A stretch of DNA of 29,271 bases, from the NCBI GenBank assembly GCA_964550025.1, contig CAZJYI010000139.1, positions 1 through 29,271 on the forward strand. Reading direction: 5' to 3'. Positions 13,804 to 21,855 of this stretch are shown here, piece after piece. The position numbers were made by a program, and so were the translations under genes. The notes beneath the pieces are model-generated. The model searched no databases, was not told the origin of the DNA, and was given only the letters and a program-made list of their open reading frames with translations. Position 1 is the stretch's first letter. The number at the start of each line of letters is the position of its first letter. The DNA is from CAZJYI01 sp964550025 (GTDB lineage Bacteria; Verrucomicrobiota; Kiritimatiellia; UBA8416; CAYOBW01).

Positions 13804-15720
13804 CTAAGAGGGCCGATCAGCCCCGGCGGGCGCCAGTTGACGTTTCAGGTCGGCATAGCGCCGTGTGTAGCGCACGCCCATCTGGGATTCGCGGTGATCG
13901 AAGCCGAAGGCACGGCGTTTGACCGCGAGGACCGGCGGCGCCTGTATGCGCTTTGCCAGGCCCATGCCCTGGTACAGGGCCCACCAGCGCTCGAGGTCGG
14001 CAATGAAGGCGGCATCGGACTCGAAGAGGGTGCGCACGCTGCCCTCGTAACCGAGTTTCTCCTCGAGTGTGCCGTCAATGTACCATTGGAGGATTTCCTC
14101 GGCCGTGGTGCGGTTCCACCATTCGACCCAACTTGCGAAGAGACGGTCATGGTAGGGGTAGACGATCGGGTCGCCCTTTCCTTCGTCGACATTCTGCGCC
14201 GCGCTGAGCTCGGCAGACGGGGTGAGGTCGATCGTCCCCTGCGGGATGACTTCGCGCCCGAACACGTCTGCGTTGAGATGCCGCGCCAGCTCGTAGACCT
14301 CCATCTTCCATAGATCGCCGATGCCGGCAAGGAACCCGCAGAGGTCACCGTAGAGCGTGGCGTATCCGACCGTCGCTTCAGACTTGTTGCCGTTGCAGGT
14401 GAAGACCCCGCCGAACGCACCGGACAGCGCGGAGAGAAGGCGAGACGATCGGTCGCGCGCCTGGACGTTCTCCTTGAGCAGCCCGCTCATGTGAAGCGTT
14501 TCCCGCAGGCGACCGTCCAGGCTCGCGACCGGCAGACCATCGACCTGGCCTGAGGTCAGCGCGACACTTTCTTCGATAGGGACCTCCGCATAGTGGCAAC
14601 CGAGATTGGCGGCGAGCTCCCTGGCCAGGTCGCGCGTGGTGGGGGAGTTGTATTGACTCGGCATGTTGACCACGAGCAGATCCTGCGGTTCGAGGATCCG
14701 GCGGTACATGGCCGCCACGACCGAGGAATCGATTCCCCCGGAGATGCCCACGGTGACACGCTTGATCCCGCATAGGTCCATGAACCTCCGCGTTCCGTAG
14801 TCCAGGGCACGGTAGACATCGGCGATCGTATCGTCACGCAGCTCCACCGGAGTGCCGAACGCCGCCCCGCGCGCCAGGGGGATTTCCACTATTTCCGCTG
14901 CCTGTGCAAACGGTGCTCCGACGCCGACCTGGTTTCCGCAACCGTCGTAGACGCATGAAGCCCCGTCGAAGGTGAACACCGTTTTGCCGTTGTTCTGGAT
15001 GCCGACGTTGTTGACGTAGACCAGCGGACAGCCGAGCTTGACGGCCTGTTCGTTGAAGACGCGGTTTCGTTTGTGGTTCTTGTTGACCGTGAACGGGGAA
15101 GAGCTGATGTTGATGCAGAGGTCCAGCTTGCGGCCGGCCGCCATATTCTGCAGCGGGGAGAGACTGTAGTCGATGTCCCAGGCGTCCTCGCAGAGCACGC
15201 AGCCCAGCGTCAGGTCGCCGGTCACGACGGGCGCGGACAACTCTGCCACGGGGCGGTCATCCTCGAGGGCGAGCTTGCGCAGATCGAAGAAGTGCCGGCT
15301 GTCGTCGAACTGGCGGTAGTTCGGATGGAGGGCCTTGATAGCGAACGCGTAAGGACCGTTCTCGGGGGCCACGAACTCCCCGTCCTCGGCAACGAACAGC
15401 GCGTTGTACTTCCGCACACGGCCGTCTTCGTTGCGGCGGCGCCAATCCACACCGACGTTGCCGAAGATAACGATGATGTCCCGGGCGGAAGAGCAGAGCT
15501 CCGTACCGCATTGCTCGCATTCGCGCAGGAAAGCATCGTGTTCCCACTCGTCCCCGATCAGGTAGCCGGGGATCGCCATTTCGGGGAAGACGATCAGATC
15601 GGCGCCGTCCGCGCGGGCGGAGGAAACGAGCTCCAGCATGTGCGCCGCGTTGTCCGCCGGACGTCCCGGGCGCACTTCCGTCTGGGCCAGGCACACCCGC
15701 AGACTGCCGGGGCGTGTCAT
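13804..15720 (-). CDS. nadE: Glutamine-dependent NAD+ synthase
   Basis: A 638-residue two-domain enzyme catalysing the last NAD+ step: ATP-dependent amidation of deamido-NAD+ using ammonia released from glutamine. The N-terminal nitrilase-fold glutaminase (about 1-280) shows the Glu-Lys-Cys triad: E47 in VFPEMAIPGY, K129 in AIKALHPNYRQFDD and C177 in VLCEDAWD. The C-terminal synthetase (about 300-620) carries the ATP pyrophosphatase P-loop VGISGGIDSSVV near residue 328, and NGNKSEATVGYATLYGDLCG. Length fits the fused glutamine-dependent form rather than the ammonia-only enzyme of about 275 residues. Its ATG overlaps the stop of a tiny membrane protein gene (ATGA, 15717-15720), and GGGGTGAG precedes it. 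It stands convergent to the zinc-ribbon ORF across a repeat-filled gap. The call is firm. Confidence 0.97.
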   Translation of the reverse strand: MTRPGSLRVCLAQTEVRPGRPADNAAHMLELVSSARADGADLIVFPEMAIPGYLIGDEWEHDAFLRECEQCGTELCSSARDIIVIFGNVGVDWRRRNEDGRVRKYNALFVAEDGEFVAPENGPYAFAIKALHPNYRQFDDSRHFFDLRKLALEDDRPVAELSAPVVTGDLTLGCVLCEDAWDIDYSLSPLQNMAAGRKLDLCINISSSPFTVNKNHKRNRVFNEQAVKLGCPLVYVNNVGIQNNGKTVFTFDGASCVYDGCGNQVGVGAPFAQAAEIVEIPLARGAAFGTPVELRDDTIADVYRALDYGTRRFMDLCGIKRVTVGISGGIDSSVVAAMYRRILEPQDLLVVNMPSQYNSPTTRDLARELAANLGCHYAEVPIEESVALTSGQVDGLPVASLDGRLRETLHMSGLLKENVQARDRSSRLLSALSGAFGGVFTCNGNKSEATVGYATLYGDLCGFLAGIGDLWKMEVYELARHLNADVFGREVIPQGTIDLTPSAELSAAQNVDEGKGDPIVYPYHDRLFASWVEWWNRTTAEEILQWYIDGTLEEKLGYEGSVRTLFESDAAFIADLERWWALYQGMGLAKRIQAPPVLAVKRRAFGFDHRESQMGVRYTRRYADLKRQLAPAGADRPS

Positions 15721-15845
15721 GCCTGCTCACCCCAGCGCTCTTCCTGAATGCGACGCAACCGTTTCAGGAACCACCGCAGGATGAGAAACATGCCTCCCGC
15801 CGCGGCCAGCGCGAGCAGCAGCATCAGGATGTGGGGGCCTTCCAT
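15717..15845 (-). CDS. Small single-span membrane protein upstream of nadE
   Basis: A 42-residue protein, MEGPHILMLLLALAAAGGM and on, with one transmembrane helix (about 6-26) followed by a strongly basic, then amphipathic cytoplasmic tail (FLKRLRRIQEERWGEQA). It overlaps nadE by ATGA, which supports real translation and coupling. The start at 15845 is a choice: an in-frame ATG at 15917 would give 66 residues with a second hydrophobic stretch (LFFAGAALYFSIM). Neither has a convincing Shine-Dalgarno. No family is recognised. Confidence 0.6.
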   Translation of the reverse strand: MEGPHILMLLLALAAAGGMFLILRWFLKRLRRIQEERWGEQA

Positions 15846-15942
15846 GATCGAGAAGTATAGCGCCGCGCCGGCAAAGAACAAGCGCGAGTTATTGATTGCC
15901 CCGCGGCGTGCCGACATGATATCACAAGCGGATGACCCGTAA

Positions 15943-15960
15943 GCTGTTGCGTCCAACAGC
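15943..15960 (+). promoter_or_regulatory. Perfect 7-4-7 palindrome upstream of the FucP-like gene (operator candidate)
   Basis: GCTGTTG at 15943-15949 and CAACAGC at 15954-15960 form a perfect inverted repeat around CGTC, 43 bp before the symporter ATG. Its size and position suit a dimeric repressor site or a leader hairpin. No regulator gene is adjacent, so this is only a candidate. Confidence 0.35.
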
Positions 15961-16003
15961 GGGAGATTGGCAGACTGCAGCCCGAACACGAGGAGAGTGT
16001 GGC

Positions 16004-17323
16004 ATGAGCGATGGTGAGAAGAAAGTCAGAGTGATCCCGCGGGAGTTTCTGTTCTCGTTTATCCTGGTAACCACCCTGTTCTCGCTCTGGGGCTTCGCAA
16101 ACGACATCACCAACCCGATGGTAGCGGCCTTCAAGAACATTCTGCTGATCAGCAATTTCGAGAGTTCCCTCGTGCAGTTTGCCTTCTACGGGGGCTACTG
16201 TGTGATGGCGTTTCCCGCTGCGATCTTCATCAAGCGCTTCACCTACAAGGCGGGGCTGGTCTTCGGCCTGGCGCTGTATTCGACGGGTTGCCTGCTGTTC
16301 ATACCGTCGGGTTGGATGATGGCCTTCCCGGCGTTTCTCATCTCCTATTTCATTATGACGTGCGGTCTCTCATTCCTCGAGACGAGTGCGAACCCGTACG
16401 TTCTATCGATGGGGCCGGAAGAGAACTCGACCCGCCGGCTCAACTTCGCCCAGGCCTTCAATCCGCTTGGTTCGCTCACGGGGATGCTGGTGGCAAAGAA
16501 CCTGATTCTCGCTAAGCTGGACACCAGCACGGAAGAGGCCCGCCGGGCGCTGCAGGCGACGGATCCGGCGAAGTTCGCGGAAATCCAGCAACACGATCTC
16601 GACGTAATCATTGGTCCGTACACTGTCCTGGGACTCTTCGTCCTTGCCGTCCTGGTCGTCTTTGTCATTGCCAAACTGCCCAAGGCAAAAGGTGATGACG
16701 ACAAGTCGCTGCACATCGGACCGTCGCTGAAACGGTTGTTCACCAACGCCAAGTGGCTGGAAGGTGTCGCGGCGCAGGCCTTCTACGTGGGCGCCCAGAT
16801 CATGTGTTGGACGTTCATTATCCAGTACGGCGTCAACGAGCTCGGGATGACCAAGACCGAGGCACAGGGCTACAACATGATCGCGATGATCATCTTCGTG
16901 AGTAGCCGTTTCGTCTGCACCTACCTCCTCAAGTACTTCAGTCCGGGCGGACTGCTGATGTCCCTGGCGCTTGGCGGACTGGGCCTGGTCACCGGGACCA
17001 TCTTCATCAAGGGCATGACAGGGATCTACTGCCTGATCGGCGTTTCGGCATGCATGTCGCTGATGTTCCCGACGATCTACGGTATCGCTCTGAAGGGGCT
17101 CGGGGACGACGCCAAGCTTGGCGCCGCGGGACTCATCATGGCGATCGGCGGCGGTTGCCTGATGCCGCCCATGCAGGGATGGATCATGGACCAGTCCTCC
17201 GTGAACCTCGGCTTCATGATGCTCTCGAGCACTCGCGCGTCGTTCGTGCTGCCGTGGATCTGTTTCGTGGTCATCGCTCTCTACGGCTGGCGCACCTCCG
17301 CGATCCACAAGCACGTGGAGTAG
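16004..17323 (+). CDS. FucP-like sugar:proton symporter (FHS family of the major facilitator superfamily)
   Basis: A 439-residue, 12-helix inner-membrane transporter, matching the 438 residues of E. coli FucP. The start ATG at 16004 follows AGGAGAG with a 6-nt spacer; the frame continues upstream without family sequence. Family features in order: LFSLWGFANDITNPMVAAF (TM1), FAFYGGYCVMAFPAAIFIKR (TM2-3 loop), CGLSFLETSANPYVLSMGPE (TM4, with the conserved Glu equivalent to FucP E135), LNFAQAFNPLG (TM5), QAFYVGAQIMCWTFIIQYGV (TM7) and SLMFPTIYGIALKGLGDDAK (TM10). It imports a hexose or deoxyhexose such as fucose, glucose or galactose with H+. The residue aligning with the proton-coupling D46 of FucP appears to be Asn here, with an Asp three positions earlier. 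The sugar is not determined. It is alone on its strand, divergent from nadE; the FGGY kinase is 14 kb away. Confidence 0.9.
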   Translation: MSDGEKKVRVIPREFLFSFILVTTLFSLWGFANDITNPMVAAFKNILLISNFESSLVQFAFYGGYCVMAFPAAIFIKRFTYKAGLVFGLALYSTGCLLFIPSGWMMAFPAFLISYFIMTCGLSFLETSANPYVLSMGPEENSTRRLNFAQAFNPLGSLTGMLVAKNLILAKLDTSTEEARRALQATDPAKFAEIQQHDLDVIIGPYTVLGLFVLAVLVVFVIAKLPKAKGDDDKSLHIGPSLKRLFTNAKWLEGVAAQAFYVGAQIMCWTFIIQYGVNELGMTKTEAQGYNMIAMIIFVSSRFVCTYLLKYFSPGGLLMSLALGGLGLVTGTIFIKGMTGIYCLIGVSACMSLMFPTIYGIALKGLGDDAKLGAAGLIMAIGGGCLMPPMQGWIMDQSSVNLGFMMLSSTRASFVLPWICFVVIALYGWRTSAIHKHVE

Positions 17324-17356
17324 TTGCCATTGCGGCACTGAGTTGGGAACAACACC

Positions 17357-17377
17357 CCACCGGCCTCGCGCCGGTGG
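17357..17377 (+). repeat. REP-like hairpin after the FucP-like gene (8-bp stem)
   Basis: CCACCGGC at 17357-17364 pairs with GCCGGTGG at 17370-17377 around CTCGC. It lies 34 bp after the symporter stop, in the 210-bp gap between the converging symporter and WbqC-like genes. Stem length and 5-nt loop match the two hairpins near 11725-11787 but the stem sequence differs. Confidence 0.75.
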
Positions 17378-17406
17378 AGCGGAGGATTGGTTTCTGGCAC
17401 GACGAC

Positions 17407-17430
17407 GGGACAGACGCTCTCGTCTGCTCC
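17407..17430 (+). repeat. Second hairpin in the convergent gap
   Basis: CAGACG at 17411-17416 pairs with CGTCTG at 17421-17426 around CTCT, and the outer GGG/TCC bases extend the stem after one mismatch. Together with the preceding hairpin it fills the convergent gap and may serve as a bidirectional transcription barrier; there is no U-tract. Confidence 0.55.
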
Positions 17431-17533
17431 TGTTTGGCTCGGCCCGGAACGGTGGGGCCGCCTGGCTCGCAGCGTTCATTCGCCGCCGTGGGGGCTGCGT
17501 CCACCGCGAGCGAGGTGTGTCTGACGTTCGGCG

Positions 17534-18223
17534 TCAATCCAGATGCAGGGCCTCGCGCCCTTCATCACCCCCGCCGCAATTGAACAACCCGTCAATGGCG
17601 GACATGTGCGAGAGGAACTGCTCGCCGTTCGCCTGTGGATAGACGGGGTGGTCGTACTGCTGAAACTCCACGCGGATGCCGGCTCGTGCGAACTGATCCA
17701 CGTCGAGGTAGCGCTGCGCCAGAGAACCGGAGACGTAGGTGTCCGCGCCAACAGCGCGGCAAATGTCGACGAGACGCCCGGTGCGGTCCGTTTCGAGGCC
17801 CTCGAGCGTGGAGGCCGTGACCGTGCGGGTCGCAATGCCGAATGCGGACATGAGCCACGATACCGACGCGATGTTCAGCGCGGCAAGCTCGGTCCAGTCG
17901 CGTGCGAGCAGCTCTTGAAGGGCGGGATAGTACAGCGCAAAGTACGGCGTGCCTCCGTAGGCGTGTTGGACGGCGCCCAGGATCTTCCGGCGCCAGGGTC
18001 TGCCGGTGGCAATCCTGACGTCCCGTATGGCATCGCCGAAACGGTGGCTCACGGGAACGGTCAGCCACTGCCAGCCGTCCGGCGCGGGTATCCGGTTCCG
18101 GTTCTGGTATTCGTTCTTCTGGAACTGCACGTTGTCCAGGAACACAAACACATCGGCCATGGCGATCTTCTGGAAATGACCCAGCCACGGCAGAAACTGC
18201 GGTTGGTGTATGGCACATTTCAT
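17534..18223 (-). CDS. WbqC-like family protein
   Basis: A 229-residue protein beginning MKCAIHQPQFLPWLGHFQKI, the characteristic WbqC-like start with the HQPxFLPWxG motif. It continues with ADVFVFLDNVQFQKNEYQNR and later YFALYYPALQELL, and ends with a conserved-looking QANGEQFLSHMSAIDGLFNC. Members occur in O-antigen and other surface-polysaccharide clusters; their biochemical role is not established, although a link to acylation or modification of sugar amines has been suggested by context. The ATG at 18223 overlaps the stop of the upstream glycosyltransferase (ATGA, 18220-18223), so the two are translationally coupled. The longer in-frame extension to 18385 lies within that gene and is rejected. 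It is probably the last gene of a queG-like, GT4, wbqC-like operon. Confidence 0.92.
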   Translation of the reverse strand: MKCAIHQPQFLPWLGHFQKIAMADVFVFLDNVQFQKNEYQNRNRIPAPDGWQWLTVPVSHRFGDAIRDVRIATGRPWRRKILGAVQHAYGGTPYFALYYPALQELLARDWTELAALNIASVSWLMSAFGIATRTVTASTLEGLETDRTGRLVDICRAVGADTYVSGSLAQRYLDVDQFARAGIRVEFQQYDHPVYPQANGEQFLSHMSAIDGLFNCGGGDEGREALHLD

Positions 18224-19377
18224 GACAGTACGCCCCTGTAGACCTCCGACAGCCTCTCTACCATCGTGCTCTCGTCGAAAGCGGGATAGACGCTGTCCGC
18301 GGCTTCCCGGCCGAGCGTGTCTCGCCGTTCCGGAGAGCGGGCCAACCTCAGTATCGCTTCGGAAAGCGCGTCCGCCTCCTCGCACGGTACAAGGATGCCG
18401 TTGACGCCGTCGCGAAGGACCTCCGGGATGCCACCGGTACGGGTGCCTATGCAGGCCGTGCCGGCAGCCATGGCCTCGACGAGGGCGCGCCCCATGCCCT
18501 CGTTGCGGCTGGGCATTGCAAAGACGTCGGCAGCGGCAAAGGCCGGCCGCATATCCTCAAGGTGCCCCGTGAATGACGTGGATTGCGCCACGCCCAGGCT
18601 GTTGGCGAGAACCGCCAGCGACTGTCTCTCCGGTCCGTCACCGCAGAGTACGAGATGTGATTGCGGGGCTGCTTCCAGCACAGCCGGCATGGACCGCAGC
18701 AGAATGTCAAAGCCCTTGATTGGCACAAGGCGTCCTGCCGCAAGGACCAGGACGGCTTCCGGCGGGACTCCGTGTTCTTCCCTGAAGCGCGCGCCGGCCT
18801 CTTGCGGTGGTTCGCGGAACCGGGCCAGGGGCACACCGCTCGGCACGGTCACGTACTGGTCACGAGTTCCGATCATCTGTTCGAGCGACTCCTCGGTTTC
18901 GCGGTCGGTGAGCGACACGATACGGGCCGTGTGGCGCGCGAGGCGGCGTTCGATGCTCACGAACAAGACGGTCGGTAGCGCACCGAAGTAGCCGTGGAAG
19001 ATGTGGCCGTGTGGCGTGTGTACAGCGGGTACGCGTCGCAGCCGCGCCGCCAGCCTGCCGATGGCGCCCGCCTTTGAGCAGTGTGTGTGCACCAGGTCGA
19101 AACGGTCTTGTCGCAGGATTCGGAGCAGCCTTAGCAGGGCAACGCAGTCGCGTACGGGCGATACACTGCGCCCCATGCCTGGGACATGGTAGAGGGGGAC
19201 ATCCAGGTCTTGCACACGGTCCATCAACGCAGGCGAGGGGGACTGCGTGCGTCCGTAGGCAAGGGCCACGCCGAAACCGTGGGAACGCAGGCCGTCCACG
19301 CTGGTCACCGTATTCGTCGCGGCGCCACCGGCATCAAGTCGCGTGATTATGTGCAAGACCCTGGGTGTACGTTCCAT
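18220..19377 (-). CDS. GT4-family glycosyltransferase
   Basis: A 385-residue GT-B glycosyltransferase starting at MERTPRVLHIITRLDAGGAA; the ATG at 19377 sits 8 nt after the QueG-like stop. The N-terminal acceptor domain has LDAGGAATNTV, FDLVHTHCSKAGAIGRLAAR and VHTPHGHIFHGYFG. The C-terminal nucleotide-sugar domain has the AAGRLVPIKGFDILLRSM strand-turn and the E-x7-E motif in SRNEGMGRALVEAMAAGTAC, followed by GGIPEVLRDGVNGILV. It should transfer a sugar from an NDP-sugar, retaining configuration, onto a growing surface glycan at the cytoplasmic membrane face. Donor and acceptor are unknown. Coupling to the WbqC-like gene (ATGA overlap) supports a polysaccharide role. A longer start at 19458 would run into the upstream gene and has no support. 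Confidence 0.95.
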   Translation of the reverse strand: MERTPRVLHIITRLDAGGAATNTVTSVDGLRSHGFGVALAYGRTQSPSPALMDRVQDLDVPLYHVPGMGRSVSPVRDCVALLRLLRILRQDRFDLVHTHCSKAGAIGRLAARLRRVPAVHTPHGHIFHGYFGALPTVLFVSIERRLARHTARIVSLTDRETEESLEQMIGTRDQYVTVPSGVPLARFREPPQEAGARFREEHGVPPEAVLVLAAGRLVPIKGFDILLRSMPAVLEAAPQSHLVLCGDGPERQSLAVLANSLGVAQSTSFTGHLEDMRPAFAAADVFAMPSRNEGMGRALVEAMAAGTACIGTRTGGIPEVLRDGVNGILVPCEEADALSEAILRLARSPERRDTLGREAADSVYPAFDESTMVERLSEVYRGVLS

Positions 19378-19385
19378 GCCGTCTA

Positions 19386-20294
19386 TCAGGTCCCTTTCGA
19401 TGCGTTGGCCGATGCTGCCGCGGCATTTCGCTTGAGTCGATCCAACCCCGTCCGCCACACCACGGTATGCTTGAAGCGCGCGCGAAAAGCCACCTCATCC
19501 ATCGTGCAGCACTCGCGCGGGGTGGGGCAGGGCGACGCTTCCAGTTCGGGCATCACCTTGTCGTCTCCGAAACGATTCCACGGGCAGACGGCCGTGCAGT
19601 AGTCACAGCCGAAGAGACTGCCGCCGGTTGCGCGGCGTTCGCTGTCGGAGAACTCGCCGCCCTTTTCGATCGTCAGGTACGATATGCAGCGGGCCGTGGA
19701 CAATTCGCCTTCTTCGCTCAAGGCGTCGTTGGGGCAGGCATCGATGCAGCGGCGGCACGTGCCGCAACGGTCGGGCTGGATCGGGGTCGGCTCCAGCGAA
19801 AGGTCGACCAGCAGGAACCCCAGCAGAAGGCAGCACCCCAGTCGCGGGTGGACGACCTGCCCCTGCCTGCCTCGCCAGCCCAGCCCGGCCCGGACAGCCC
19901 ACTCGCGTTCGAGCAGCGGGGCGGAGTCGACACACACACGTGCCACGTTGAGGGGCACGCGGTCCGCGATGTGAGCTGCAAGCTGCTTCAATCTACCGCG
20001 GATGACCGTGTGGTAGTCCTGCCCGCGGGCATAGGTCGAGAAGCCGTGACCGGGAGCCGGGTTTGCCGGGTAGCGCGCGGCCACGGCGATGATTGACTGA
20101 GTACCCGGCGCCACCGTGGCCGGGTGGCGGCGCAAGTCGGCGTGGCGTTCGAGGTATGACATGCCGGCGGCCTGGCCGGCCGCCAGCCATTGCCGGTAGC
20201 GGGCAAGGGTCTTTGCAGGTCCTGCCACGGCAATCCCCGTCGCCGCAAAACCGAGTTCAGCGGCTTTCGCCAGTATCTCCACTTCCAATGGCAT
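19386..20294 (-). CDS. queG: Epoxyqueuosine reductase, QueG-like, short form
   Basis: A 302-residue cytoplasmic iron-sulfur enzyme that reduces epoxyqueuosine to queuosine in tRNA anticodons, with cobalamin as cofactor. The N-terminal cobalamin-binding part shows GMSYLERHADLRRHP, YARGQDYH and VCVDSAPLLEREWAVRAGLGWRGR; the Asp in VDSAP corresponds to the catalytic acid of QueG. Two [4Fe-4S] motifs follow: CGTCRRCIDACP at about 175-186 and CDYCTAVCPWN at about 228-238. It is shorter than E. coli QueG (about 380 residues), lacking the C-terminal HEAT-like region, as in many short homologues. The ATG at 20294 has AGAGGG only 1 nt away; a TTG two codons later (20288) would be better spaced. It heads the operon with the glycosyltransferase and WbqC-like genes, with an 8-nt gap, though no functional link is evident. 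Confidence 0.92.
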   Translation of the reverse strand: MPLEVEILAKAAELGFAATGIAVAGPAKTLARYRQWLAAGQAAGMSYLERHADLRRHPATVAPGTQSIIAVAARYPANPAPGHGFSTYARGQDYHTVIRGRLKQLAAHIADRVPLNVARVCVDSAPLLEREWAVRAGLGWRGRQGQVVHPRLGCCLLLGFLLVDLSLEPTPIQPDRCGTCRRCIDACPNDALSEEGELSTARCISYLTIEKGGEFSDSERRATGGSLFGCDYCTAVCPWNRFGDDKVMPELEASPCPTPRECCTMDEVAFRARFKHTVVWRTGLDRLKRNAAAASANASKGT

Positions 20295-20369
20295 GCCCTC
20301 TTTTTAGCGGCAAACGCGCAGGCGAGGCAACCATCAACCGGCAGTTCTCATCAATGATGACTCGCGCGT

Positions 20370-20398
20370 TTGACTAGCATCCACGTTGGTTGTAGAAT
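20370..20398 (+). promoter_or_regulatory. Near-consensus sigma70-type promoter of the TIGR03790-gmhB-like pair
   Basis: TTGACT at 20370-20375 and TAGAAT at 20393-20398 are separated by exactly 17 bp. Each hexamer matches the consensus at five of six positions. Transcription would begin near 20405, leaving about 17 nt of leader, which holds GGAGG and the TTG start. It is the best promoter seen in the window. Confidence 0.75.
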
Positions 20399-20411
20399 GA
20401 GAAGCAATTGT

Positions 20412-20416
20412 GGAGG
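20412..20416 (+). promoter_or_regulatory. Shine-Dalgarno that decides the TIGR03790 gene start
   Basis: GGAGG sits 5 nt before TTG at 20422. A GTG at 20410 would place this motif inside the coding region, so the TTG start is preferred. Confidence 0.7.
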
Positions 20417-20421
20417 TTCCA

Positions 20422-21855
20422 TTGAACGTGTTTCTCGCCAGAGCGGCAGTGTACGCGTCCACGGCACTGCTGGCGGCCCGCGCTTTTGCGTTGGGGCCGC
20501 ACGAGGTCCTGCTGCTTGTCAACCGCGAGTCGCCGGATTCGGTAGAAGTCGGACAAGCCTTTGCCCGTCTACGCGGCGTACCCGTGCAGAACATCGTGAA
20601 GTTGTCGTTGCCCGAGAAGACTTTCCGTTCCCCGCTGGAGGTGACGCCGGCCGAGTTCACCGAGCTCATCTGGGCGCCTGCAACGGCGGCGGTCGAGCGC
20701 CGCGGCATCGGCGATCACATCCTGGCCTGGGTGTATTCGGTGGACTTCCCGACACGGGTTGCCGTTGAGCCGATGATCTCGGTCCAGGGGTTGACCCTAC
20801 TGCGCAACAAGCTCCCTTTGCCGGAGACGGTCAAGCGCGGCAGTTACCGTTCTCCGCTGTTCGCGGGTCCGGTGAACCCTCAAGGCGTGGCATACCGGTC
20901 TCAGACCCTGGAGGCGTTCAAAGCGACGCTGCGGGGCGCCATGCCGTTACCCAGCATGATGCTTGGGTACACGCGTGTGAAAGGGAATACGAAGGAGGAA
21001 GTGCTGCAGTGCCTGAAGAGAGGCGTGCAGTCCGACTTCACGTCGCCGAAAGGGACCTTCTACTACGTGACGAACAAAGACGTCCGGTCGACGGCGCGGG
21101 ACTGGCAGTTTCCGGCCGCCATCGACGCATTGGATCGGCTGGGGGTGAAGGCGGTCTCGTCGCCGAGGATCCCGAGCAACACGGATGACATCATGGGGTT
21201 GATGACCGGCGCGGCCGAGGTGGACCCCGGCGGGAGCAACGTCTATCTCCCCGGGAGTCTCGGCGAGCACCTCACTAGCTGGGCGGGCTGCTTCAATTGT
21301 CCCGCGCACACCAAGCTCACGGCGTGGATTTCCGCCGGTGCCGTGGCTTCCGCCGGCACGGTCGTGGAGCCGTTTGCGAACTGGCACAAGTTCCCAAGTG
21401 GCTGGTTGTTCGTGCACTACGCCAGTGGCTGCTGTGTGCTGGAGAGTTTCTACCAGGCGCTGTACTGCCCCCTGCAGACCATCATTGTGGGCGATCCGCT
21501 CGCACAGCCATGGGCGCCGCGCGCCGAAATCGATGTCCAGGGACTGGGGGAGGGCGCCCTGTCCGGGGTCCTCGAGCTGGAGGCCACCGTGAAGCCTGAC
21601 GACGAGCCGTTTTCGCCGTTCATGTACCTGGTCGACGGGTGCCTGGTCGGGGCGGGAAAGCGCTTTCCCCTGGATACGCGGAGGTTTGCAGACGGTCGTC
21701 ACGTGCTGCGTGTCGTAGGATACCGGTCGGGACGCGTGCGAAGCCAGGTCTTCGTCGAGAAGACCATCACCATTGCCAATGGTGGCGCAAAGAAGACGCC
21801 TGCCGAGCGCCCCGCCTCGGAGAATGTGATCATGGACCTGATCTCGCAGCCATGA
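20422..21855 (+). CDS. TIGR03790-family secreted protein of unknown function
   Basis: About 477 residues, starting at TTG 20422 behind GGAGG, with a signal peptide (MNVFLARAAVYASTALLAAR, cleavage probably after AFA). The mature protein opens with LGPHEVLLLVNRESPDSVEV and continues with FARLRGVPVQNIVKLSLPE. This is the pattern of TIGR03790, an uncharacterised family in which the protein reports a value, a passing visit and a retrieval-like N-terminal fold. Other segments: HILAWVYSVDFPTRV, GYTRVKGNTKEEVLQCL, FYYVTNKDVRSTARDWQF, WAGCFNCPAHTKLTAWISAG and AGTVVEPFANWHKFPSGWLF. The C-terminal about 110 residues (VDGCLVGAGKRFPLDTRRFA) look like an added beta domain. No catalytic mechanism can be assigned. 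It overlaps the GmhB-like gene by ATGA at 21852-21855. Family membership is from recognised pattern, not a search. Confidence 0.78.
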   Translation: MNVFLARAAVYASTALLAARAFALGPHEVLLLVNRESPDSVEVGQAFARLRGVPVQNIVKLSLPEKTFRSPLEVTPAEFTELIWAPATAAVERRGIGDHILAWVYSVDFPTRVAVEPMISVQGLTLLRNKLPLPETVKRGSYRSPLFAGPVNPQGVAYRSQTLEAFKATLRGAMPLPSMMLGYTRVKGNTKEEVLQCLKRGVQSDFTSPKGTFYYVTNKDVRSTARDWQFPAAIDALDRLGVKAVSSPRIPSNTDDIMGLMTGAAEVDPGGSNVYLPGSLGEHLTSWAGCFNCPAHTKLTAWISAGAVASAGTVVEPFANWHKFPSGWLFVHYASGCCVLESFYQALYCPLQTIIVGDPLAQPWAPRAEIDVQGLGEGALSGVLELEATVKPDDEPFSPFMYLVDGCLVGAGKRFPLDTRRFADGRHVLRVVGYRSGRVRSQVFVEKTITIANGGAKKTPAERPASENVIMDLISQP

